NCBI GenBank assembly: GCA_958352855.1
Contig: CATWQE010000118.1
Span: forward strand, 1 to 5,826
From: an uncultured Bacillota bacterium
Lineage (GTDB): Bacteria > Bacillota > Clostridia > Lachnospirales > Lachnospiraceae
Reading direction: 5' to 3'
DNA: 5,826 bases
Position 1 is the stretch's first letter; every line of letters begins with the position of its first letter. Under the pieces are notes generated by a model. It worked only from the letters and a program-made list of their open reading frames with translations, ran no database searches and was not told the DNA's origin. Positions 1-5,826 of the stretch are shown here, one piece after another. The position numbers and the translations under genes were made by a program.

Positions 1-692
1 CATTTCCGTATCCCTTTCCAGACGTATCCCATCCCACGTATGGTCTGTATGTAAGTATGCGTATCATCTTCCACCTTTGCCCGTAAGCGATTCATGGTTA
101 CGGTTAACGTATGGTCATCAATAAAATTCCCTCCGCTGTCCCAAAGACGTTCCAAAAGTATCTGCCTGGTAAGAACCTGTCCTGCATGTTCTGTCAAGGT
201 ACGCAACAGTTTATATTCATTGGGTGTAATGGACAAAGTCTCCCCACCTCGCTGTGCAGTCAACGCTGTAAAATCAAGCATTAAAAATCCATCACTCCAT
301 TGCATTGCGTCTTTTTGTATCTTTTGTTCTCCAGCGCGCCGCAGCGCCACCTCTACCCTTCGAAGCAGTATCTTCATGTTAAAGGGTTTTGTTACATAGT
401 CCTCTGCCCCCAAATCGAAACCCTCCAGAACATTCTGCTCTAAATCGTTTGCTGTCAAAAAAATAACCGGAAGTTTTGGATTCTTCGCTTTTATTTCCCT
501 GCATAAATCAAATCCATTCCCATCCGGCAGATTTACATCTAAAAGAACTAGTCCAATTTCTCCGTCTAACAATAACTGACGAGCCTTCTGACAGTTATAT
601 GCTGGCATAGATACATATCCTTCTGTATCCAGCTCAAAACAAAGACCTGTACTTAGCGCCAGGTCATCCTCTACAACTATAATTTTTTTCAC
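1..692 (-). CDS. OmpR/PhoB-family response regulator (VanR/BceR-like), truncated at the window edge
   Basis: DNA-binding response regulator of a two-component system. A sensor kinase would phosphorylate it and it would then bind promoter DNA as a dimer in the cytoplasm. The 230 visible codons begin VKKIIVVEDD. The receiver domain (about 1-118) has the acidic pair E8/D9-D10, phospho-acceptor D52 (in LLLDVNLPDG), T80 and K102 (TKPF). The winged-helix domain (about 130-227) shows TPNEYKLL, the recognition-helix region DDHTLTVTMNRLR and the terminal YIQTIRGMGYVW. 230 residues is the usual family length, so only the stop codon appears to be missing. The GTG at 692 is chosen because GAGGTGA lies 5 nt upstream and a TGA closes the frame just before it. 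The last bases read AAATG; one further A would give a TGA stop overlapping an ATG start, as is common before a kinase gene. The VanR/BceR assignment rests on resemblance only, and the regulon is unknown. Confidence 0.93.
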   Translation of the reverse strand, partial: MKKIIVVEDDLALSTGLCFELDTEGYVSMPAYNCQKARQLLLDGEIGLVLLDVNLPDGNGFDLCREIKAKNPKLPVIFLTANDLEQNVLEGFDLGAEDYVTKPFNMKILLRRVEVALRRAGEQKIQKDAMQWSDGFLMLDFTALTAQRGGETLSITPNEYKLLRTLTEHAGQVLTRQILLERLWDSGGNFIDDHTLTVTMNRLRAKVEDDTHTYIQTIRGMGYVWKGIRK

Positions 693-697
693 AATTA

Positions 698-704
698 TCA
701 CCTC
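698..704 (-). promoter_or_regulatory. Ribosome binding site of the response regulator
   Basis: On the minus strand GAGGTGA lies 5 nt before the GTG at 692. It fixes this non-ATG start: the only nearby upstream ATG (ATG AGG TGA) is closed at once by the TGA inside this site. Confidence 0.8.
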
Positions 705-723
705 ATGCCAATATTGCTGCTCT

Positions 724-752
724 ATTATAGCAAAATCTTTGAAATTTGAAAA
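724..752 (-). promoter_or_regulatory. Sigma-A-type promoter of the response regulator
   Basis: On the minus strand a perfect -10 box TATAAT (724-729) is preceded by TG-C, giving an extended -10 (TGCTATAAT). A -35-like TTTTCA (747-752, 4 of 6 consensus matches) sits 17 bp upstream. Transcription would begin near 716-718, leaving a leader of about 25 nt that contains the GAGGTGA site. The spacing and match are good, but no transcript data are available. The AAGGAGG at about 758-764 has no usable start after it and is upstream of the -10 box. Confidence 0.6.
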
Positions 753-1178
753 GAATATCCTCCTTAATTTATAGAAAAAAAGCAATTTTCATAACTAACA
801 ATTCACTTTTTCTTTGAATCAAGAGCATTCTTTTCAACGTTCTTTCATGCAATAAAATAATCTGCATCTCCGGTACTGGTATCTCTTATTGTATTAATAA
901 TTCCTTTTGCTTACATATTTTTTTGCATAATCAATTCAATATACGAATCTTTCGGCTATTATAAAAACAGTCAATCCTAAGACTAACTGCTTTTTGTGTA
1001 TGGATATGAAGTTGTCCAACAGGAATTTTACTTAACTTGATGTAAGCCATTAACACTATGTTTCCATTATTAGCTAATCAAACAACAGACTATAAACATC
1101 TTCATATACTCTTTCAGAGTTAACAATATGATAATATTTGTCTTCTTATTCTTTAGCATTACTTTTCTCGAAAATTTA

Positions 1179-1208
1179 AGGACATATTGTACTTACACAA
1201 TATGCCCT
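1179..1208. repeat. Inverted repeat / hairpin in the intergenic region
   Basis: CATATTGT (1183-1190) and ACAATATG (1197-1204) pair perfectly around the 6-nt loop ACTTAC. After one A-C mismatch (1182/1205) the pairing continues with AGG (1179-1181) and CCT (1206-1208), making 11 pairs in all. No run of T follows on either strand, so it does not look like a terminator. It could be an operator, a small-RNA stem or the relic of a mobile-element end. Confidence 0.5.
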
Positions 1209-1332
1209 CAATCACTCACAGCATTCCCTTTCTATTTTAAACAACAAGTAAACTTCTTGCAACAGCTGCTGCTCTACTACAATCTGATTCAGATACCAAC
1301 AATAACGTTAATCAAAAATATTTGAATAGCTC

Positions 1333-1367
1333 TGATAAAAATCCGAATATTTAAGATTTTTTTATCA
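1333..1367. repeat. AT-rich imperfect inverted repeat
   Basis: TGATAAAAA (1333-1341) pairs with TTTTTATCA (1359-1367), nine pairs. TC/GA can add two more pairs if two T residues bulge, around an 11-nt AT-rich loop. The stem is weak, with a single G-C pair in the core. It lies about 35 nt to the left of the operon terminator, and nothing ties it to a specific role. Confidence 0.35.
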
Positions 1368-1402
1368 CGGCTATGTATACGAATATAGTTGATTTTATAC
1401 TT

Positions 1403-1434
1403 ATAAAAAGGAGGGCAGTTTTCCCCCTCCTTCC
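1403..1434 (-). terminator. Rho-independent terminator of the esterase operon
   Basis: On the minus strand AAGGAGGG (1425-1432) pairs perfectly with CCCTCCTT (1408-1415) around a 9-nt loop. The stem runs straight into a T tract (TTTTTAT counting the last stem bases). Two G-T wobbles can extend the base. It lies about 90 nt past the esterase stop, the expected place for the end of the phosphatase-glycosidase-esterase transcript. The plus strand has no T run after the stem, so it appears to work in one direction. The AAGGAGG in the stem has no start codon behind it and is not taken as a ribosome site. Confidence 0.9.
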
Positions 1435-1521
1435 GTCTAGCAATCAAGTATAGAACATCGCACCCCCTTACAAATCCATTCTCCCCTTAATCAGACAGTT
1501 TTAGATTGGTGGAGAATATTT

Positions 1522-2628
1522 TTATTTGCAGTGTGCAAGGATAAATGCCCCCATTTCATCAATGCAGTCTTCACATTGCGGATATACCCCTGTATTATCA
1601 AAAAAGGCATGACCAAATCCTTTATAAAGAACCATCTTTACCTCTACACCTGCTCTATGTAGCTTCACTCCATAGCCAAGAGTTTCTATTTTTAAGAAAT
1701 CATGTTCTCCTACTGCCAGAAATGTTGGCGGATTATCTTTTGCATCTCTTGTATATGGATTCAGATAATCATTTTTCACATCAGAAGTCCCAAGGATTGG
1801 TTTCAGCCCCCCTGTCATCCCTTTGAACATTCCAATCATTTTCGTAAGTCCACGTTTTTGACTTGGCGCCATTTCAAACTGTTCCATTCCTGGCTTAAAG
1901 TATTCATCTTCCACCCCCGCCATATTCAGTGTAGGATAAAGAAGGAGCTGCCCTTTTACAAGAAAATATCTTTTTTCTCTGTCGCAGGTTGTGCAATATT
2001 GTGCAAGATTACCCCCGGCACTATCACCAGCTACAAAAACCTGGTTTTTATCTCCGCCGAAAGAAGCTGCATTTTGATAAATCCATTCTAATACTGAAAA
2101 ACAATCCGTATGCCCTGTTGGATAAGGATTTTCCGGTGCAAGACGATATGCTGGTGAAACTACACAAATCCCGGTTTTCTCTACCAGCATTTTCACAGAT
2201 TCTTCCACCACATCAGGAGTCCCTCCAAAGAAACCGCCCCCATGAATGTAGTAAAGAATTGGTTTATTTTTTTCCTCTTTCTTTTTTTTGTAAATTCGTA
2301 CAGGAATCTGATAGCCATCCATAGCCGTGACTTCTTGATGCTCAATATAAATGTCAGTTTCTACACAAGGAATACTTTTCTTGGAATTAAACATCTTCCT
2401 AAATTTTTCAATATTCTTTTCTGATATATCCATTTTCATAAATTTTGATGGAATCCAAGCCATAACCTTAAGTTGCTTTTTCATGTCATGATACAAGCGT
2501 GGATCCATTGCACCTTTTTCATTGCAATCAGGAAGATTCTTGACCAGAAGGGGAACCCCACGGTATTCTGACATCACTTCTTTTTCTTTTAGCTTTTTCA
2601 CTAATTGCATATCATACTTTTTATTCAT
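1522..2628 (-). CDS. Alpha/beta-hydrolase esterase of the HSL (Aes / GDXG) family
   Basis: Carboxylesterase that in this family hydrolyses short-chain acyl or acetyl esters. It is 368 residues with no signal peptide or membrane segment, so probably cytoplasmic. A lid-like N-terminal part (about 1-100) precedes the hydrolase core. The core has the oxyanion-hole motif HGGGF (129-133), the conserved YRLAPENPYP (161-170), nucleophile S203 in GDSAGG, a likely catalytic acid D310 in GEHDF, and H340 in GHAFF. The full triad is present and the length is within the family range. The ATG overlaps the glycosidase stop by 4 nt (ATGA, 2625-2628), with only a weak AAAAGGGG upstream, so translation is probably coupled to the glycosidase. 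It is the last gene before the terminator. Removal of an acyl group from a glycoside or its aglycone would fit the context, but the substrate is inferred. Assignment to the family is firm; the exact activity is not. Confidence 0.93.
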   Translation of the reverse strand: MNKKYDMQLVKKLKEKEVMSEYRGVPLLVKNLPDCNEKGAMDPRLYHDMKKQLKVMAWIPSKFMKMDISEKNIEKFRKMFNSKKSIPCVETDIYIEHQEVTAMDGYQIPVRIYKKKKEEKNKPILYYIHGGGFFGGTPDVVEESVKMLVEKTGICVVSPAYRLAPENPYPTGHTDCFSVLEWIYQNAASFGGDKNQVFVAGDSAGGNLAQYCTTCDREKRYFLVKGQLLLYPTLNMAGVEDEYFKPGMEQFEMAPSQKRGLTKMIGMFKGMTGGLKPILGTSDVKNDYLNPYTRDAKDNPPTFLAVGEHDFLKIETLGYGVKLHRAGVEVKMVLYKGFGHAFFDNTGVYPQCEDCIDEMGAFILAHCK

Positions 2629-4907
2629 TGTTCAGCCCCTTTTATCTGTCTTACATATTTTTTGTTTCTGTCATCTAAGATTACCGTTGTATAATTCAGT
2701 CCATATCCGAAATCATATCTGTGGCCTTCACTATCCACATAACATTCCATATCAAATGCCACGTCTTCTTTCTGTTCTTCCACAGTTCTCATATTTTGAG
2801 GTATCTGTACTGGAAGCAAGCCCTGTGGTTCAAATCTGCCTGACAGCACATCAAAAACTGCTTCCGGAAAAACTCCGTATTCTACCAGGATAGCATCTGC
2901 ATAAGGTTCAAATTCTGACATAACCATTGGATTTTTTAAAGTTACAACAGCAATCACCGGCTTATCCCCCATTGCTTCTCGCATCCGAATTACATTATCA
3001 AGGTCTGATTCATTTGCCGATGTATTCCATTTATCTTTATAACCCCTGTTTTTTGATACTTCCAGAGGATCACCGCCTGCCATGCTTTCTTCTCTTGCAA
3101 ATTCCGCATGATACGGCCGATACTGCAATGAAATTGGGACATATCCGTTTCCTCCTTCTTTTCTGTCTTTCGGGGAATATCCTATGGAGATAGGTGATTC
3201 CATAAAGCAAATTGCCACATCTGCCTGCTCCGGATTATCTACAACAGTAAAATATTCTGAAGCAATCTGTTTCCCTTTGGGAACAACATCCTGTTCTTTT
3301 GTAGGCTGGCTCATAAAATCCAGGTAGGATTTGATATGTCTCTTGGGTACATATACTTTGACTCCTTCTTTAAGAGGCAGTACCTGATTCTTATTTTTTA
3401 ACATTGTAATGGATTTAAGCTGGGATTCATATCCAGCCTTTTTAAACCTCTCACAACCTACAATATTTTTTGAAGCTTCAAGATTCAGATAAGGATTTTC
3501 AAAAAGTCCTGTACGGAAAATATTGAGTAGAAGCCTATATGCAGACCGCCGGAATCTTGCATCTGTTTCTTCTTTTCCATATTTTTCACATGCCAGATGA
3601 TATGCTTCTATTACAGGGGCCGCTTCATTGTTACCTCCAAACTGATCAACACCTGCCTCTAATGCCTTCAAATGCCTTTCTGCTTCTGTCAGTTCTTCTA
3701 CACCCCAGCATTTCCCTGCAAACTCTTCCTCTGTTGCACCCAGGTCATGAGTAATTCCCCAGTCTGTACATACCACGCCTTCATATCCCAGTTTCTCACG
3801 AAGTAGATCCTGAATCAAATATTTGTTATAGGAATTTCCAACATTTTCACTGTACTTTTTATCAACATCATAGGAAATTGTATAATACGGCATAACTGCA
3901 CTGGCTTTTCCTGTTTTACCCTCAAGAGCAAATGCCCCCTCTGTAAAAGGCTTTAAATGTTCTTCAAAATTATTACCTGGATATACTGCATATTTTCCAT
4001 AGGCATAGTGAGCGTCTCTTCCTCCTTCTCCGGAACCGCCTCCCGGAAAATGCTTCACCATTGTATTTACACTATCCTTTCCCCATCCTTCAGCGGTGCC
4101 TTCCGTTGTCTGAAAACCATCACAATATGCTTTTGTCATATCAATAGTCATCTGAGTATGTTCTCCAAATGTATCTGCAAACCGCATCCATCTGGGTTCT
4201 GTAGCAAGATCAATCTGCGGAGAAAGTGCAGTTGTAATTCCCAGGGCACGATACTCTGCTGAACCCATTTCACCAAATTCTTTTACGAGTTCCGGATCAA
4301 AAGACGCAGCTAAACCGATTCCATTTGCCCATTTAGAAATGGGTTCTCCTGTAACCCCCATGTACTCGGCAGTAGAGCCTGCCCCATGCCGTGGATCCGA
4401 GCTATTATTTGCCGGAATTCCAAAACCGCAATTTTCAGCCAGGGATTGTAAGTTATTGTTCCATCGGACTGCTGCTTCCGTACTCTCCAACCCCATGATT
4501 AAAACATGGCGGACTTTATCCTTTTCAATAAACTCTTTCTGCTGATCTGTGAGCTCCCAGGGCTTTACGCCACTGTCTTCATAGCTTTTTCCTCCATATG
4601 TTCCGCCAAACACAGATGCCAGAGCCCCCTTTGCCGGAATAAGCTGATGGGCACTGTAAAGCATCAGCCCTGTAATATCTTCAATTTCCAGCCTCTTTGC
4701 CAAATCCCATGCCCTTTCCTCATAAGAAAGTCTCCAGTCCTCATATGGAACAAGTTCTCCTGTCCCCAGAAAATCTTTAAACGCAAATCCATCCACAGTC
4801 AGAATTTTTACTTTGCTGTCTTTTGAAAGCCCCAAAGTTTTTCCATTCTCATTTTCATATATTATATAACCTTCTTCTTCTTTTTGTTTCCACCGTTTTT
4901 CCTGCAA
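2625..4907 (-). CDS. Glycoside hydrolase family 3 protein (beta-glucosidase-like)
   Basis: Retaining exo-acting beta-glycosidase family that removes non-reducing-end sugars. It is 760 residues counted from the TTG, with no signal peptide, so probably cytoplasmic. The N-terminal barrel (about 75-410) shows DPRHG (D171), EPRWMR (237-242), KHFPGG (K285, H286), GGRDAH and the nucleophile motif VVCTDWG with D382. The C-terminal alpha/beta sandwich (about 485-705) ends with EPQGLLPVQIP, then DFGYGLNYT. No fibronectin III domain follows. The TTG at 4907 is chosen because a perfect AAGGAGG lies 8 nt before it; a GTG at 4946 would add 13 residues and overlap the phosphatase, but has no ribosome site. 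The gene starts 5 nt after the phosphatase stop and overlaps the esterase by 4 nt. The usual acid/base glutamate segment of the second domain is altered (FMESPISIGY around E570), so the general acid is unclear. The sugar specificity cannot be read from sequence. Confidence 0.94.
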   Translation of the reverse strand: MQEKRWKQKEEEGYIIYENENGKTLGLSKDSKVKILTVDGFAFKDFLGTGELVPYEDWRLSYEERAWDLAKRLEIEDITGLMLYSAHQLIPAKGALASVFGGTYGGKSYEDSGVKPWELTDQQKEFIEKDKVRHVLIMGLESTEAAVRWNNNLQSLAENCGFGIPANNSSDPRHGAGSTAEYMGVTGEPISKWANGIGLAASFDPELVKEFGEMGSAEYRALGITTALSPQIDLATEPRWMRFADTFGEHTQMTIDMTKAYCDGFQTTEGTAEGWGKDSVNTMVKHFPGGGSGEGGRDAHYAYGKYAVYPGNNFEEHLKPFTEGAFALEGKTGKASAVMPYYTISYDVDKKYSENVGNSYNKYLIQDLLREKLGYEGVVCTDWGITHDLGATEEEFAGKCWGVEELTEAERHLKALEAGVDQFGGNNEAAPVIEAYHLACEKYGKEETDARFRRSAYRLLLNIFRTGLFENPYLNLEASKNIVGCERFKKAGYESQLKSITMLKNKNQVLPLKEGVKVYVPKRHIKSYLDFMSQPTKEQDVVPKGKQIASEYFTVVDNPEQADVAICFMESPISIGYSPKDRKEGGNGYVPISLQYRPYHAEFAREESMAGGDPLEVSKNRGYKDKWNTSANESDLDNVIRMREAMGDKPVIAVVTLKNPMVMSEFEPYADAILVEYGVFPEAVFDVLSGRFEPQGLLPVQIPQNMRTVEEQKEDVAFDMECYVDSEGHRYDFGYGLNYTTVILDDRNKKYVRQIKGAEQ

Positions 4908-4912
4908 AGTGT

Positions 4913-5758
4913 TTACCTCCTTTTTCGTCTGTAAATCATGGTACACGAGAGTTCAAATAGTACAAATGAAAGCAAAATTCCCACTGTCACATCACTTGCA
5001 AAATGTGCTCCCATAAACACACGGCTTGCACCTACTGCAATACACCAGACATATACAAATATATGCAAAATTTTTTTCTTTTTCTGCAATACCGGAATAA
5101 CATCCGGTAAAAGTAAAAGCAAAATAACTCCGGCGGAATTCATTGAATGTCCGGAAGGAAACGAAGCATAGACATTATCGAATCCCCCTCTGCTACAAAT
5201 CTGATACCATCTGGTAAATTCAGTGGCAGGGTCTGTCATCTCCCGGAACCTCATTCTTCCCCAGGTTGTTTTAAGTGCATTCATGATTACCAGCACCAGC
5301 ACAAAATAAACCAATGCTGTTGCAGCAAACCTCAATGCACATTCTCTCTTTTCATCGGGAATCATCCAAACAATTATAACGGCTACCGCTGCAATGAAAA
5401 TCCCCAATACCGGTATCCACATTTTAGAGATTTCTCCCAAATTATCACTGAGATAATTCCAGGTCATAAATCCGCCCATATAGGACAGCAATAAGAACAA
5501 AAAGCCGCCGCCAATAAGTCCCGCTAATCTTTTAATCATAACTTTCCTATTTCTAAACCGGACAAGCACACCACATCCCACTAGGGTTAAAATTGTAAAT
5601 GGAATTTCCCCAACAACCTCCAGTACCCTTGCAAATGCCGGTTTATTGGCAATTGCAAGGGAAATTTGAAGGTCTGTAAAGGTAAAAATCACAAGCAATA
5701 GAATCCCCGTCAAAAAAACTATCTTTTTTTCATTTTTTCCCATACTCTTTACATCCAT
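4913..5758 (-). CDS. PAP2-superfamily integral membrane phosphatase
   Basis: Phosphatidic-acid-phosphatase-type enzyme, 281 residues. The family removes phosphate from lipid phosphates or diphosphates such as undecaprenyl diphosphate or phosphatidylglycerol phosphate at the membrane. About eight hydrophobic segments are seen (near 12-30, 50-66, 78-96, 112-133, 145-162, 206-221, 229-245, 256-275). The three-part signature is present: K163-x6-R170, PSGH (201-204, with H204) and SR-x5-H-x3-D (S245, R246, H252, D256). Motif 1 has F171 where the classical signature has proline. The protein is larger than BcrC-type undecaprenyl diphosphatases (about 190-200 residues), so I do not assign that name. 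The ATG at 5758 has no clear ribosome site, and an alternative ATG at 5743 has no better one. Tandem TAA stops of a probable upstream gene lie immediately before it, which suggests coupled translation. The glycosidase follows after 5 nt. The substrate is unknown. Confidence 0.9.
   Translation of the reverse strand: MDVKSMGKNEKKIVFLTGILLLVIFTFTDLQISLAIANKPAFARVLEVVGEIPFTILTLVGCGVLVRFRNRKVMIKRLAGLIGGGFLFLLLSYMGGFMTWNYLSDNLGEISKMWIPVLGIFIAAVAVIIVWMIPDEKRECALRFAATALVYFVLVLVIMNALKTTWGRMRFREMTDPATEFTRWYQICSRGGFDNVYASFPSGHSMNSAGVILLLLLPDVIPVLQKKKKILHIFVYVWCIAVGASRVFMGAHFASDVTVGILLSFVLFELSCTMIYRRKRR
4916..4922 (-). promoter_or_regulatory. Ribosome binding site that sets the TTG start of the glycosidase
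   Basis: AAGGAGG on the minus strand, 8 nt before TTG at 4907. It overlaps the final AGG AGG codons of the phosphatase, whose TAA (4913-4915) lies between the site and the TTG. This is the strongest ribosome site in the operon and argues against the GTG at 4946. Confidence 0.8.
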
Positions 5759-5763
5759 TCTTA

Positions 5764-5826
5764 TTAATGCTGAATTGTATTATCTTCATTCATCATCATT
5801 TCCATTAAATTAAACGGAGGCAGAAT
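5764..5826 (-). CDS. Probable C-terminal tail of an upstream gene in the same operon (partial)
   Basis: One minus-strand frame stays open from the right edge for 20 codons (ILPPFNLMEMMMNEDNTIQH) and ends in two successive TAA stops. The first stop is 5 nt before the phosphatase ATG. The other two minus-strand frames are stopped within the segment. The spacing matches the 5-nt gap and 4-nt overlap elsewhere in this operon, and the lack of a good ribosome site for the phosphatase fits coupled translation. The piece is too short to name a family, and an open run of this length could arise by chance. Confidence 0.42.
   Translation of the reverse strand: MLPPFNLMEMMMNEDNTIQH

Larger units (their letters stand above)
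753..1402. other. Long AT-rich intergenic region without a recognisable gene
   Basis: About 650 bases between the promoter of the response regulator and the terminator of the operon. All frames are broken by stops at short intervals. The longest ATG-started stretch (1128-1325, plus strand, 65 codons) is hydrophobic, lacks a good ribosome site and resembles no family I know. Two inverted repeats (1179-1208, 1333-1367) and one open stretch with protein-like composition (1241-1354, plus strand) stand out. A TATAAT on the minus strand at 958-963 has no good -35 partner. The region could be an ordinary spacer, decayed mobile or gene material, or an unrecognised small RNA; the sequence alone does not decide. 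Confidence 0.6.

Noticed and set aside
94..399. Plus-strand 101-codon frame inside the response regulator
   Set aside because: It is the reverse-strand shadow of a clear OmpR-family gene, and its protein is Ser/Cys/Arg-rich without domain features.
958..986. TATAAT on the minus strand as an additional promoter
   Set aside because: The -35 position at 16-18 bp spacing matches the consensus poorly, and no gene begins nearby.
1128..1325. Plus-strand 65-codon frame with a hydrophobic N-terminus
   Set aside because: Only a poor AGAG-like site lies before its ATG, the composition follows the AT-rich background, it runs through the 1179-1208 inverted repeat, and it matches no family I recognise.
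1433..1521. Possible extra stem (ATTCTCC with GGAGAAT) in the esterase 3' leader to the terminator
   Set aside because: Seven pairs around a loop of more than 25 nt without further support; the downstream hairpin suffices as terminator.
1545..4826. Numerous plus-strand frames opposite the esterase and glycosidase
   Set aside because: All lie antisense to genes with intact catalytic motifs; their translations are rich in His, Leu, Cys and Phe, as expected for shadows.
4938..5494. Plus-strand frames opposite the PAP2 phosphatase
   Set aside because: Antisense shadows of a gene with all three PAP2 motifs; no ribosome sites.
5816..5826. GGAGG followed by CAGAAT at the right edge, as a start signal for a divergent plus-strand gene
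   Set aside because: It needs an unseen G to make ATG, has only 4 nt spacing and has no convincing plus-strand promoter. The minus-strand tail frame explains the same bases better, though both remain possible.

Overview
The window reads as a piece of an AT-rich Firmicutes chromosome, most likely a Clostridia/Lachnospiraceae gut anaerobe. This is inferred from strong AAGGAGG/GAGGTGA ribosome sites, GTG and TTG starts, a U-tailed GC hairpin, and the protein families present. Everything I can support as coding lies on the minus strand, so transcription runs right to left.

Right part (5826 down to about 1403) is a compact operon. A probable 20-codon tail of an upstream gene (5764-5826) is followed after 5 nt by a multi-spanning PAP2-superfamily membrane phosphatase (4913-5758). 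After another 5 nt comes a family 3 glycoside hydrolase (2625-4907). That gene overlaps by 4 nt (ATGA) an HSL/Aes-type alpha/beta-hydrolase esterase (1522-2628). A clear intrinsic terminator at 1403-1434 closes the unit. The glycosidase start is best placed at a TTG at 4907, served by an AAGGAGG made from the last two codons of the phosphatase gene. Neither enzyme has a signal peptide, so the likely job is cytoplasmic breakdown of an imported, possibly acylated, beta-glycoside. The role of the phosphatase in such a unit is not evident.

Middle part (about 753-1402) is a long AT-rich stretch with no convincing gene. It contains two inverted repeats (1179-1208 and 1333-1367) and a short open stretch (1241-1354) that may be a gene remnant.

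Left part (1-692) is an essentially complete OmpR/PhoB-type response regulator, cut by the window edge. It has a GTG start, a good ribosome site and a sigma-A-like promoter (724-752). The window ends inside what looks like an ATGA stop/start overlap, which predicts a histidine kinase just beyond the left edge.

I found no RNA genes, CRISPR arrays or intact mobile elements. All the families seen are known. The least explained points are the operon's gene combination, the unusual C-terminal half of the glycosidase, and the structured intergenic region.
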